DNA of 64,000 bases from UBA1794 sp050946375 (lineage in GTDB: Bacteria > Bacteroidota > Bacteroidia > Bacteroidales > Bacteroidaceae): positions 93,391 to 157,390 of the forward strand of contig JBMNUT010000005.1 in assembly GCA_050946375.1 (NCBI GenBank). Direction: 5' to 3'. Each line of letters starts with the position of its first letter. Position 1 is the first letter of the stretch. A program made the position numbers and the translations under genes. A model generated the notes under the pieces. The model had not been told where the DNA came from, did not search any database, and worked only from the letters and a program-made list of their open reading frames with translations. Of this stretch, positions 1-9,224 are shown piece after piece.

Positions 1-50
1 CTGTCCCCTCAAAACAGAGGGATGCAAGATTCCCAGACAAATTACAAATA

Positions 51-58
51 CAAAAGTA
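51..58 (-). promoter_or_regulatory. Possible -7 box for a gene left of the window
   Basis: Read on the minus strand this is TACTTTTG, matching the Bacteroidetes -7 consensus TAnnTTTG. It lies downstream of the 93-842 gene and would drive transcription leftward out of the window. No -33 element is clear and the target gene cannot be seen, so the call is weak. Confidence 0.3.
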
Positions 59-92
59 AGAATTTTATTCATTCTGTTTCCTCCCTGCCTTT

Positions 93-842
93 TCACATTG
101 CGGGCGGGCCGCCCACATAAGTAACTTTCTGGCGATACGTGTCGAACAGATAGACCTGCTTCCTTCCGTCTACGCCAAAATAAAGCTTATTATTCAGCCT
201 TAGCGGAATACCTAATTTATTAGGAAGAAAGAAATATTCAATTCCAAGCCTTTGCATCTCTTTCCATACAAAAGCGTCAGCAAGTTTTTCCTCCGGAGAA
301 GAATAACTTATCGGGTAAAAGCCCCAGCCTAAGTAGTAAAAACTTCCTATTACTGAACGGCTTCCTTTTTGCAACAACAGAATCCTACAGAAAGCTAAAG
401 AAAGCTCTCCAAATACCCGTCCGTCAAGACTCCTAATCGGATAAGGATGCTGCTTTTCCGGCACATATAAAAACTTATTGATCGGAATGCCTTGTGCGAT
501 TCGGGCACAATAGTTGGGAACCACAGAATCGTTCGCGACTGGCGAGAATGAACAAGCATACAAAAACGTATCAAGACTGTTCGGTACAATCCGGGCATAA
601 CAATCCTTCAATTCCTCCCTTTCTGTCGCGACATAATAATAGCAAAAATCCACACTGTCCTCCTCTATGGCCAAAGCATGTTCTCGGAGGAAGCTCTTGG
701 CCGCCTTCCTTAATACTTTTAAATCTCTTTCTCTCATCTTCTGTGAGACAAACAAAGACTCTTGTCCCGCAGCTAAAGTTGATGCCAAAAGACAGACTAT
801 TAGAAATATCTGCTTTAGTTTATCGATATAGTTGAATCGCAT
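93..842 (-). CDS. Secreted hypothetical protein, candidate immunity protein for the RHS toxin
   Basis: This 249-residue protein is of no family I recognise. Its N-terminus has a basic stretch, a hydrophobic core (about residues 10-24) and an AAGQ-like cleavage site, so it is probably exported. The mature part is rich in aromatic residues, with several Cys and a beta-rich look. Its start lies 23 bases inside the 3' end of the giant RHS gene (820-842 overlap), so the two are translationally linked. Like the toxin tail, it is clearly more AT-rich than the rest of the window. A small gene directly after, and overlapping, a variable RHS tail is the usual place for a cognate immunity gene; that role is inferred from position and composition only. 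It could instead be an unrelated cargo gene. Confidence 0.6.
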   Translation of the reverse strand: MRFNYIDKLKQIFLIVCLLASTLAAGQESLFVSQKMRERDLKVLRKAAKSFLREHALAIEEDSVDFCYYYVATEREELKDCYARIVPNSLDTFLYACSFSPVANDSVVPNYCARIAQGIPINKFLYVPEKQHPYPIRSLDGRVFGELSLAFCRILLLQKGSRSVIGSFYYLGWGFYPISYSSPEEKLADAFVWKEMQRLGIEYFFLPNKLGIPLRLNNKLYFGVDGRKQVYLFDTYRQKVTYVGGPPAM

Positions 843-3800
843 CCTCTATACTTTTTAAACCAATTCTATAATAGCGTCCTCTTCCTGGGGACATCACATA
901 AAGAAACAGTCTTGTTACAATATCAGAGGAACCCATATGTCGGGCACTCTGTATTACTGCCTTATTTAGCAATACTAAATGTTTCAAAGATCCCTTTCCG
1001 CTTGTCAGAAACATCAAATCACCTTTATTGTGTAAGACTTCAATGATAGTCTTTTTATTAACGACATCTAAATTGGTAATTCTTTTCATAGATAATCGTT
1101 TACCCATTTCGGCAAGTGAAGCATCTACATTCATTCCTTCCAATAGTTCAGTGTTCTCAGGCAAACGTAATAAATCTTCAACTGTAACCTTTCCATCCGA
1201 AAAAGCAGAAATTACATCTCCGACACAATAAGGTTGTGATTCTGTATACTCATAAGCATAGCCTTTATCGATTGTTTCACTGTTTAATATATCCAATCCA
1301 TCCCTAAAGTTATATCCTTGTTTCTTGGCATATGCACCCATTGCGACACCACCGATCACGCCGGCTGCGGCGCCTCCAATGATCCCCGATTTCAGACCGG
1401 AGACAAAAGAACTACCCAGCCCATTGCCTCCTACAAGAGAATTTCCAAAACCTGTGAAAAATCCTCCGCCTAATCCGGCAGCACCAAATGTAGCAAAGCC
1501 GCGCCCAAAGCCCGCTATACTTTTCCATGGCATATTGCTCATAGAACCTATATTTGAAGCGAAACCACCCCAAAATGAACCATTCTCCACAAACGTATTG
1601 GCAATACCTCCCGCCAAACCGGAGAATATCCCGGCAGAAAAAGCGCCGACCCCAAAGTATCCCAGCCCTTCCAAATTAAACTTAAAGCCATTAGCTGCCC
1701 AGTTCAAGAAGCCACCGGCCAATAAATGGATAAACTCCCCCGAGGGGTCGGTGTATTTCAGCGGGTTGTTCAAGCAGTAGGTGTAGGGGTTGTGGTTGAG
1801 CCAGTTGCCCGGGTCTTGCACATAGGGGTCGCACGAGAGGAAGGTGGCCGTCGTGCAGTCGTACACCCGGCCGTTCATGTCGATGAGGTCCGTGCCCGGG
1901 ATGTGCTCGTGCATTGTGTAGCCGCGGTCGGTGAGGTACGGACTGAGCTGCTGACTAACCTCGCGGGTGTCCGGCTTGGTCCAATCGTACGGGTCACGCC
2001 GCATGCCCCACGGGTCGTAGGCGTATTTCTCAATCAGCAGGCTGTGCGAGGTCAGGGCTACCAGCGAGCCTTGGAAATCGGTATAAGCACTATAGACCGT
2101 AGTTCCCCCGTTTTCTATGATGCACACGGCAGCCAGCCCGTTGCCTCCGTAGATGTAATGCAGCTTGCGCTTCCGGTTGTAGAAATCCTCTTCTTCGTAG
2201 TCCGGGGCATAGTATTTCTTGTTGATTTCCATGTGGTTCCACGTCACCTCGTGTTCCACCTTCATCCGCTGTTCGTCCGGACCGTAGGTGTACGTGAACA
2301 GACGGGGATAGTCGCCCGACTGCGAGGTGCCGTTGGCTCCATAGGAGAGGGTCTTGATCTTCTTGAAAGCCGTGTACGTGACCAACTCTTCTTCCTGTAC
2401 CGCCGTGCGGTCGAAGCGTCCGAGAATTTGCGTGGGGGCATGGGGCGGGAAGTTGCCATACTGGAATTCATATTCGCTCTGCCGCTCGTTGGAGGTGCGG
2501 CCGGTGATGTTCCCGTTGGCAGCATAGCCCATGAGATTTCCGGGCTTCCAGGAAGAACCCACTACATTCCAGCTCACCAAACGATCCAAGGCATCGTAGG
2601 TAAAGGAGTCTGTCTGGTGGGCATAGACATCGCTGCGCGTCTTCAGGTTGCCATTCTCATAGTAGATATAAGCCCAATCGATGTTTCCGGACTTCAACGA
2701 GGTCATCATCCGCAACTGGCGTCCGGCCGCATCGTAGGAGTATGCCACATTGTCCTGCCCTTTTGTCTCGCCCAGAACATTGCCCTCCGCGTCGGCCTCG
2801 CCCAGTTCCCAAATCAGACGGTTGTCCCCGTCGGTGACTTTCACAAGATAGCCGTTCGCATCGTAGATATTCAGGATGTAATAGCCCGAAGGATAGGTAT
2901 ATTTCGACACCCGTCCGCAGGAATCGTACTCGTACTCCGTCACCATCGTCTTCTCCGAGCCTACCTTGTCGGTACGCCGGGTCACGCGGTCCTGCGCATC
3001 GTAGTCGTAGGAGATCGAGCAACCGTCGGAGGTGGACATCGACTTCAGGCGTGCATAGGAATCGTAGGTATAATGCACAAAGAACGATTCTTTCCCGCTA
3101 CCGGTAATCGACTTGTCGACCAATTGCCCCTGACCGTTGTACTCATGGTAAGTAAACGTGCCGTTCGCCGGGTCGTCTATGCTGAGGATCTGCCCGTCGG
3201 GGTTGTACACATAGGTTATAGTCCCGGCATCGGAACGCCCGAACGAAGCCGGGCGGCCGGCCGCATCGTAGGTGTAGGAGGTGAACCCGCTGCCCACGGC
3301 CTCGTAGCGCGTGACCCGCCCGTCCACGGTGTTCGTCATCCGGACTTCCATGTCGTTGACGACGGAACGGGTAAGATAGCCGTCCGCGCCCCAGTCGGTC
3401 TCCACGGTCCGCGTGGGGGAGACGACCGTCTTGCCCCGAGTGCGGTAGGTGTAGGACACCGTCCCCTGCGGGGTCTGGAGGGACTTCACCCGGTTCTTGT
3501 CGTCATAGGTGTACGTCTCCATCCACTCCGAAGGCGACTCCGAGAAGGTCGGTTTGGAAACCCGGGAGAGACGGCCTGCGGAATCGTAGCGGCGGAAAAC
3601 CCGGATCTCCCGGTTTCCCGCCCCGTAGGTCCGGCGCTCTACTTCCTGTCCGTACTCGTTGTAGCCGATCCAGACGGGCGCTTCGCCGCTCGAACGGCTC
3701 TCCTCCCGGTATTTCACTCCAGAGTTGCTGCTGCCCGAAGCCCACGCCACGTCCAGCTGCGTCCGCGTACCGTCGGCATGGAGCGTCTGCCGCAGGTCGC

Positions 3801-6800
3801 CGAAGGAATCGTAGGTGTAAGTCGTCGTCCCGTGGCGGTCGGTCTCGGAGAGGAGCAGGCCCCGGGCCTCGTCCCAGGTCTTCTGCACGACATTGCCGAA
3901 GCGGTCGGTCTCCTGCACGGGAAAACGACCGGAAGCCGAATAGATCACCGACTCCGTGCCGGAATAGGCGGTTGTTACTTTCCCCGGACGGCCGAACACG
4001 TCCCAGTCGGCATACGTCACCGACGGGGCATGACTGTAGGTCTCCTTTTGCAGGTGGTTTTGGCTGTCGTAGGCGTAGGTTATTTGGATTTCTTTCCGGT
4101 CTGTGCCGTATTCTTTTGTGATTTTCATGCTCAATGGTGCGTTGGGGCACCATGCGCCTTTGGCGGCATAGGAGGTTTCCGTCGTGACCGTCTGGCCTCC
4201 GGATTCCGTAACGGAGGTCAGCGGGTTTCCGTAATCGTCGTACGTGTAAGTAGTTATCGTGCTTGTCCCGTTCAAGTCGTCCGAACTGCTTTGCCGCTTT
4301 AGCTGCAAGGCGTATGATTTGCCCTCGCCGGGTACTATGGAATAGGTATAGCTTTCTGAGGATACATTATATTGTGATCCTATTTCCGGCGATGTCCTTG
4401 TGGCGGCCGATTGGGGGAGAAGCAGATAACGGGTTTTGTCGAAGGAGTTGCTTCTGGTGGTCCAAAAGTCGTTCGTCAGGTCATGCTCCCGGCTGTTCTT
4501 AAATCCGACTATCCCCCGGCAAGTCCAATTGTACAGGAGCGTGCCGTATTCGAATTCTATTTCGTTACGCCCATCCTTGTAGGAAGCGATTACAGGCGTT
4601 TGGCTGCTGCGAATCAGCAGACAGGACGAAGATAAGACATTTTTCCATTCCGTTTCCGTTTCGTTATAGCGGCATTCCGGTTGTGGTCGGTAGGTGAAGG
4701 TCGCCGTGCCGGTCATCGGATTCGTTACAGTACGCAGGACGTTTTGGTTGCGGAAGCCAAAATCGTGCAGGAGCACTTTGTCCGTTCGTTGATAGACCCA
4801 GCACAAGGCTCCCGTCTGTTTCAGGTCGGCTAAACAGGCATACGAAGCCCGTGCCGGGCTTGAGAAGGTACGCCAAATTGTGAATCCCGCATCAGCATCG
4901 TTGCGGTAGAAACGCCAAGTGGTGGAACTGCCTGATGCCGCTTCGTCTCCCACGACAATATCTGCCAACCCGTCGCAATTGAAATCGGCGATAAAGGCTT
5001 GGTCGTTGTCGTTCGCTTGTGGTTGGCAATTGATTTGGAGTGTGCCGGCTTCTTCGAACTCATAGTTCCCTTTGTTATAGATCGGATACCAGGCATTGCC
5101 CTTGCGGTGCAGGATATCCGAGAGTCCGTCCCCGTTCAGGTCGCCAAAGGCATATAAGCCTTTTTGCATGGCTTGGACTTGCACTTGGGTTGTATTGGTG
5201 AAACAGCCGTTCGTGTACCACGAATTGTTATGGATAATGAAAAACCGCCCGTCTTCCAGCTCGACCCACATGTCGTTCGGGCAGTTGGATGTCAAGAACT
5301 GGTACAGCCCGGCCGAACGGATCTTGCCCGGAAGGATCAAATCATAGGTATTCTCATAAAGATGAATACTCCCGTCGATAGCCGAAGCAATCTGCCGGTA
5401 GCGGTAGCGATAGCCTCCGTTGACGGATTGCGGGTCGTTGAAAATAACAATCACTCCGGCCAAAGGATGATACGTATAATGTCCGACCAGAATAAACGGG
5501 GTTTTTTCGCAAGATCCCAAGCTGCCTTCGAACAAGAGATTGTCTGTTCCAGTGTCATACCCTTTCCGGCTTGTCACGCGCAGGTGCAGATCTTTTCCCT
5601 CCGTGAAGGCATATACGCTTTCGGACGAACCGTCTCCGTCGAAATCGGCGAATTGACAGGAGACGCTGCTGCTCATGTTGGTCAAGACCGGAGTCGAAGT
5701 ATTCGTATGTTCTACGATTCCCATCCCGAACGATACGGGGAAGCGATATTTAGCTTCCCAATCGTCCGCCATGGCGTGGATGTCGAAAAACATTTGGCCA
5801 ATCCCGATGTTCTCCCCGATTAGGGTAGTGTTCGGATACAGATCGCCCAATTCCGGATAACCGTCGCCGTCCAAATCGACTGCCACTAATCCGGATTTCG
5901 TTTTATTGTTTCCGTTGGCATCTTTTGTGATGAACGAAATGTCTGTATCGTCTTCTATTTCTGATGGTTCCCCATAGGTGAAAGTAAGCGGTTCATAGAG
6001 CCGGATGCCCCGGTCGTATAGATCTATCGAGGCCAGACGGCTGACTTTTTGCTCGGAAGCGTACGACAAGCGGTATTCCTTACGCAGCGTTGTGCCGACC
6101 ATCGTTTTGATAGCGCAGAGACGTAATTGCTGCCGTGAACCCTTTCCGGCAACGAAAGCGGTAATGTCGTCCGGACGGTTCTCATAAGTGAATACCACAG
6201 AAAGGGGGGAAGCAATCGTCTTCTTCTTATGAACGCCATAAACGATTTTGTCGATGACCTGCCCTGCTTGGCCGTTAGTGGTGGAGAGTTTGTAATGGTA
6301 CTCCATGTAGTTGCCCCATTGGTCGACGGCTTCCATCAGATTCCAAGCAAAAACGGACGGAGAAGTCCAGCTTTTCGTGTTTGAATAGGCTTGCGTGTAA
6401 GAAGACATTTCGGACGGCTTTCCATATGTCAGCGTAAGTCCGGACTTTGTATATACCTTAAAACAAGAAGGCCCTGAAGCTTGTATGTCGTAGGCTACGA
6501 CCCGAAGGGAAGGGTCGCTCTCCGTTTTATATTCTATGCTGTCAGTATTCCAAGTCCGGTATTCGAAAAGACGCTGTCCGTCCAATGCGAAAATATCGGA
6601 ATTATTCCATTTTATAAAGTCATTGCCCCCGTCATAATAATAAGTTCGAGGCACGCGGCTAATGGAGGACAAGCCCGAAAGGCTCCACCCCCATCCGGCA
6701 ATTCCCGCGCCCGATTGGGAATTATAGACTAAGGAGAGTTGCGGCATGACAGAAGAAGGCGCGGACGGGCAATCGACAGGCACTGTGTAGACTGCCGCGC

Positions 6801-6924
6801 CGGAATTGCTGGTCGAGAATGCGCCGCTAATGCGTCCTACCCGTGTTTCCGGGAAGCATAAAGATACCGTCATGGCGAGCATGAAGCCCGCCAGAATCCG
6901 AGAAAATCCGACAGACTGTTTCAT
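820..6924 (-). CDS. Giant SpvB/RHS-repeat protein with polymorphic C-terminal tail
   Basis: The 2034-residue protein starts with a signal peptide (residues 1-25). Next is an SpvB-type domain (about 35-330), recognisable by GWGWSLSGLSSISRV. A section with FG-GAP/VCBS calcium-like repeats follows (DLDGDGYPELGD, DFDGDGSSES, DLNGDGLSDIL, DFNCDGLADIV; about 340-690), then a TcdB-like region and many YD repeats (YTYDxxGR; about 900-1550). The RHS core ends near residue 1730 with NPLKYTDPSGE. Such proteins form a shell that encloses and releases a C-terminal effector. After the core come a Gly/Ala-rich hydrophobic segment (about 1735-1865) and a final region of about 170 residues that I do not recognise. 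From roughly 1330 down to 820 the DNA becomes AT-rich, unlike the 1740-4100 part, which suggests an exchanged tail. The gene lies 4 bases after the T9SS-tail gene and overlaps the next gene by 23 bases. Confidence 0.9.
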   Translation of the reverse strand: MKQSVGFSRILAGFMLAMTVSLCFPETRVGRISGAFSTSNSGAAVYTVPVDCPSAPSSVMPQLSLVYNSQSGAGIAGWGWSLSGLSSISRVPRTYYYDGGNDFIKWNNSDIFALDGQRLFEYRTWNTDSIEYKTESDPSLRVVAYDIQASGPSCFKVYTKSGLTLTYGKPSEMSSYTQAYSNTKSWTSPSVFAWNLMEAVDQWGNYMEYHYKLSTTNGQAGQVIDKIVYGVHKKKTIASPLSVVFTYENRPDDITAFVAGKGSRQQLRLCAIKTMVGTTLRKEYRLSYASEQKVSRLASIDLYDRGIRLYEPLTFTYGEPSEIEDDTDISFITKDANGNNKTKSGLVAVDLDGDGYPELGDLYPNTTLIGENIGIGQMFFDIHAMADDWEAKYRFPVSFGMGIVEHTNTSTPVLTNMSSSVSCQFADFDGDGSSESVYAFTEGKDLHLRVTSRKGYDTGTDNLLFEGSLGSCEKTPFILVGHYTYHPLAGVIVIFNDPQSVNGGYRYRYRQIASAIDGSIHLYENTYDLILPGKIRSAGLYQFLTSNCPNDMWVELEDGRFFIIHNNSWYTNGCFTNTTQVQVQAMQKGLYAFGDLNGDGLSDILHRKGNAWYPIYNKGNYEFEEAGTLQINCQPQANDNDQAFIADFNCDGLADIVVGDEAASGSSTTWRFYRNDADAGFTIWRTFSSPARASYACLADLKQTGALCWVYQRTDKVLLHDFGFRNQNVLRTVTNPMTGTATFTYRPQPECRYNETETEWKNVLSSSCLLIRSSQTPVIASYKDGRNEIEFEYGTLLYNWTCRGIVGFKNSREHDLTNDFWTTRSNSFDKTRYLLLPQSAATRTSPEIGSQYNVSSESYTYSIVPGEGKSYALQLKRQSSSDDLNGTSTITTYTYDDYGNPLTSVTESGGQTVTTETSYAAKGAWCPNAPLSMKITKEYGTDRKEIQITYAYDSQNHLQKETYSHAPSVTYADWDVFGRPGKVTTAYSGTESVIYSASGRFPVQETDRFGNVVQKTWDEARGLLLSETDRHGTTTYTYDSFGDLRQTLHADGTRTQLDVAWASGSSNSGVKYREESRSSGEAPVWIGYNEYGQEVERRTYGAGNREIRVFRRYDSAGRLSRVSKPTFSESPSEWMETYTYDDKNRVKSLQTPQGTVSYTYRTRGKTVVSPTRTVETDWGADGYLTRSVVNDMEVRMTNTVDGRVTRYEAVGSGFTSYTYDAAGRPASFGRSDAGTITYVYNPDGQILSIDDPANGTFTYHEYNGQGQLVDKSITGSGKESFFVHYTYDSYARLKSMSTSDGCSISYDYDAQDRVTRRTDKVGSEKTMVTEYEYDSCGRVSKYTYPSGYYILNIYDANGYLVKVTDGDNRLIWELGEADAEGNVLGETKGQDNVAYSYDAAGRQLRMMTSLKSGNIDWAYIYYENGNLKTRSDVYAHQTDSFTYDALDRLVSWNVVGSSWKPGNLMGYAANGNITGRTSNERQSEYEFQYGNFPPHAPTQILGRFDRTAVQEEELVTYTAFKKIKTLSYGANGTSQSGDYPRLFTYTYGPDEQRMKVEHEVTWNHMEINKKYYAPDYEEEDFYNRKRKLHYIYGGNGLAAVCIIENGGTTVYSAYTDFQGSLVALTSHSLLIEKYAYDPWGMRRDPYDWTKPDTREVSQQLSPYLTDRGYTMHEHIPGTDLIDMNGRVYDCTTATFLSCDPYVQDPGNWLNHNPYTYCLNNPLKYTDPSGEFIHLLAGGFLNWAANGFKFNLEGLGYFGVGAFSAGIFSGLAGGIANTFVENGSFWGGFASNIGSMSNMPWKSIAGFGRGFATFGAAGLGGGFFTGFGNSLVGGNGLGSSFVSGLKSGIIGGAAAGVIGGVAMGAYAKKQGYNFRDGLDILNSETIDKGYAYEYTESQPYCVGDVISAFSDGKVTVEDLLRLPENTELLEGMNVDASLAEMGKRLSMKRITNLDVVNKKTIIEVLHNKGDLMFLTSGKGSLKHLVLLNKAVIQSARHMGSSDIVTRLFLYVMSPGRGRYYRIGLKSIEDAIQLYR

Positions 6925-6928
6925 GGCA

Positions 6929-7387
6929 TTATTCGGTTTTGATGATTTTGTAATCCAAACGGTCTTTTCCGCGGGTAAAAATCAGGAAGTAAAGGCCGGC
7001 AGGACGACCGGAAAGGTCGAACTGCATTTCTCCGTTCCCCATGATTCCCTGCTGTTCGATCAGTTTGCCCCATTGGTCGCATACGCTGATTTGTCCAGCT
7101 TTATCTTCTTCTCCTCCGCTGATTACAACCGTAATCTCCCCTTTGGTGGGATTCGGGAAAGCGGTGATTGCGCACTCTTCCAATACGTCTGTTATGCCTT
7201 CTTCTTGAATGAGCGAGTCTTGAGTGGTTTCGACTGCCTGGCTGCTCAGTTTGAGCGTAACGATTCTGCGGGATAACCGTGCTCCTGTTCCGTCGTATTC
7301 GAAAGCGATGTTTTGGGCGTTCCCCTGAATTCCGAAAGAAAGGAAAGCGGTCAGGAGGAATGGGCCGGTCAGGAATTTTCGTTTCAT
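6929..7387 (-). CDS. Small secreted protein with T9SS type A-like sorting domain
   Basis: This 152-residue protein has a signal peptide (1-24, ending GNAQ). The stretch FEYDGTGARLSRRI resembles a single RHS/YD repeat. The C-terminal 80 residues look like a type IX secretion sorting domain: FPNPTKGEITVVISG, then WGKLIEQQG, DLSGRPAGLYFLIF and a terminal KIIK. It is the first gene of the three-gene operon and ends 4 bases before the RHS gene. Small T9SS-tail proteins in front of SpvB/RHS genes are a recurring Bacteroidetes arrangement. Whether this organism has a working T9SS cannot be judged from the window. Confidence 0.8.
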   Translation of the reverse strand: MKRKFLTGPFLLTAFLSFGIQGNAQNIAFEYDGTGARLSRRIVTLKLSSQAVETTQDSLIQEEGITDVLEECAITAFPNPTKGEITVVISGGEEDKAGQISVCDQWGKLIEQQGIMGNGEMQFDLSGRPAGLYFLIFTRGKDRLDYKIIKTE

Positions 7388-7438
7388 AGTAATAGGAGCT
7401 TAATGTAAGTTTGTGAAAAAGGTGATTGTTATAGTGCC

Positions 7439-7446
7439 CAAATATA
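7439..7446 (-). promoter_or_regulatory. -7 box upstream of the T9SS/RHS operon
   Basis: On the minus strand this is TATATTTG, a match to TAnnTTTG, about 52 bases before the start at 7387. The surrounding 7420-7510 stretch is AT-rich. A second TACTTTG-like box lies near 7502-7508. Neither has a well-spaced TTTG at -33, so which one is used is uncertain. Confidence 0.45.
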
Positions 7447-7677
7447 GATTCTTTTTGTGAAATAAAAAATAGATTCTGTATTTTTTTTGAATTTTTATTA
7501 GCAAAGTACCGTTTTGGGCGATAGCTTGCCGGGATAGGAGCACGAGTAATGATTTCAAGGGCGGGGGGAAGTTGATTTCCGGCGGGGAGGAAATCTCGGG
7601 ATTGGAAATGCGGCGGAGGCGGAGTGGCGGGGAAAGCGCAGGGGCACGACGGGGTGGGAGCGAAATTGGAACGGCAG

Positions 7678-7766
7678 TTTCTTGAAAAAGCGCAGGGGCT
7701 TTTTGCAAAAAGATGCGGCGTTTCTCGGGCAAAGCGCAAGGGCTTTTGGAGAAACGGAGGGGAGGA
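7678..7766 (+). repeat. 22-bp periodic intergenic repeat, array 1
   Basis: Four degenerate units begin with a T run at 7678, 7700, 7721 and 7744 (spacing 22, 21, 23). Each reads T-run, GC core, A-run, then a TGC/CGC-rich part on the plus strand. The array fills most of the gap 7388-7791 between two minus-strand genes; the rest of that gap holds the operon promoter. Confidence 0.7.
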
Positions 7767-7791
7767 GCGAAAGAAAGGATGCGGAGGAGGC

Positions 7792-9096
7792 TCAGAGGCG
7801 GCGCAGCACAGCACGGAAAGAGGCCTGTGAGTCGGGTGGAAGGAGGTGCAGGGACTGAGCGGAGGCGGCGGATAAGGCGGAGGAACAAGGCTCGACGGCG
7901 AAGAAAGGGAGAGAGGCATCATTGGCCGGGCAGCTGTCCGGAAGTTCCGGAGCGAGGCGGTCGGCAAGTGCATGCGCCACGAAGCCCATGGTGTGGCGCA
8001 GGTTGACTTCGACTACGGGGCAGAGGCGGAATCCGTCGGCCGTGCGGGCCACGAGTTGGTCTATGCCCACGGGGCCGCAGTAGGCCGCGGGTTCCAGCCG
8101 CTCCTGCAGGAGTCGGGCGAGGGCGCGGGCGGTGTCGGCGAGGAGGTCGGCGGGGAGGCCGAATTGTTGCCGGAGGTATTGGGCGATGAGGCGGTCGCTC
8201 AGGAGCAGGTTGCCGCAGTAGGCGCCGCGCGCGTCGGTGCGGAAGAGGGAGAGGCCTGCGGGGCGCACCCGGTAGCGGAGGCCTCCTTCGGGCGCAGGCT
8301 CGAATCCGGCTTGGAAAAGCATGGCCAGGTCGGCCGCTTTCTCCATGTATTCTTCGGCCACGAGGGAGCCTTGCAGGCGAAAACCGTCGGCCATCCAGCG
8401 TGCCGCCTGCGCTTCGGCCGGCGGAAGGCAGGGTGTTTCGGGTGTGGGAGGCGGCAGTTTGAGCAGTCCGCGCCCGCTGCATGAGTAGGGGCGCTTGAGG
8501 ATGAGGCCGGACGCGCTGCCTGCCTCGCGGAGGAAGCGCCCGACTTCTTCCGTAGTGAAAGCCTCGGTCTTGCGGATGGGGCGCAGGCCGGGCGTTTCGG
8601 GCAGGGGCAAATCGAGCCATGCGGCGCGGTGGCTGAGGCGGCGCCATGCGTTGAGTTGGCTTTCGGAGGGTATGAGCCGCAGGCGACCCGTGGGGCCGTC
8701 GGTGCCGCAGGCAAGGGCGGGTGCGATTTCTTCCCCCTCCGGCAGCAATTCCGGCAGTCCGGCCCGCAGGGCCCGCAGGCGCACGTCGCGGTTCCAGCCC
8801 CAGGGTCGGAGCAGACAGCGGCGCAAATCGATGTCGACCGCTTCGCTTTGCGGCGTCTGCCCCGGCGCGCCGGGCAGAAGGCGGAGCGCACGGGTGCGTC
8901 CGCCGCGGCGGGCGGCCTGGTCGAGGGCGTCGAAGGTCAGGCAGAGGCGTGCCTCTTCATCCCCTTTGCCGCAGAGGGCGGGCAGGAGAGCGAGGTCGTT
9001 TTCCATTGTTCTCAGGTGGGCAGCAGGGCGAAAAGGGGCACAGTCGGCGGCGAGGGCCAGGTCGGTCGTGGAATTGAAGAGGTAGACGATTTGCAT
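7792..9096 (-). CDS. Conserved protein with ATP-grasp-like fold, function unknown
   Basis: I place the start at the Met of MQIVYLFNSTTDLALA (9096), since the upstream in-frame residues look non-coding; this gives 434 residues. The N-terminus is specific to a Bacteroidetes hypothetical family. The middle and C-terminal parts show ATP-grasp-like signatures: LILKRPYSCSGRGL (nucleotide-binding Lys and Gly loop), VAEEYMEKAADLAMLF, and GPVGIDQL followed by CPVVEVNLRHTMG (metal-binding E-x-N). ATP-grasp enzymes join a carboxylate to an amine or thiol through an acyl phosphate. The substrate is unknown. It is divergent from the Cys-rich gene at 9225. Confidence 0.75.
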   Translation of the reverse strand: MQIVYLFNSTTDLALAADCAPFRPAAHLRTMENDLALLPALCGKGDEEARLCLTFDALDQAARRGGRTRALRLLPGAPGQTPQSEAVDIDLRRCLLRPWGWNRDVRLRALRAGLPELLPEGEEIAPALACGTDGPTGRLRLIPSESQLNAWRRLSHRAAWLDLPLPETPGLRPIRKTEAFTTEEVGRFLREAGSASGLILKRPYSCSGRGLLKLPPPTPETPCLPPAEAQAARWMADGFRLQGSLVAEEYMEKAADLAMLFQAGFEPAPEGGLRYRVRPAGLSLFRTDARGAYCGNLLLSDRLIAQYLRQQFGLPADLLADTARALARLLQERLEPAAYCGPVGIDQLVARTADGFRLCPVVEVNLRHTMGFVAHALADRLAPELPDSCPANDASLPFFAVEPCSSALSAASAQSLHLLPPDSQASFRAVLRRL

Positions 9097-9166
9097 ACTT
9101 TCGGGTGGTTTGTGCGGGCAAAGATAGGCTTTTCGCCCCGGCATGCGAAAAAAGCCGGATAAAGGT

Positions 9167-9196
9167 TTTGGCTTTTCACCTTATTATATACCTTTG
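9167..9196 (+). promoter_or_regulatory. Bacteroidetes promoter for the Cys-rich gene
   Basis: A TTTG element at 9167-9170 is followed 18 bases later by TACCTTTG at 9189-9196, close to the Bacteroides -33/-7 pattern. The likely start codon at 9225 is 28 bases downstream, which supports that gene being real. Confidence 0.65.
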
Positions 9197-9224
9197 CCCC
9201 CGTACGAATATTGGTTGTTTTTCT

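Noticed and set aside
1726..4302. Plus-strand open frame of 858 codons opposite the RHS gene
   Set aside because: It is antisense to YD repeats with biased codons; its translation is Val/Arg/Gly-rich without domains, and it has no promoter. It is a shadow.
1..7400. Mobile element carrying the RHS locus
   Set aside because: No integrase, transposase, flanking repeats or tRNA junction could be seen; only the tail looks exchanged.
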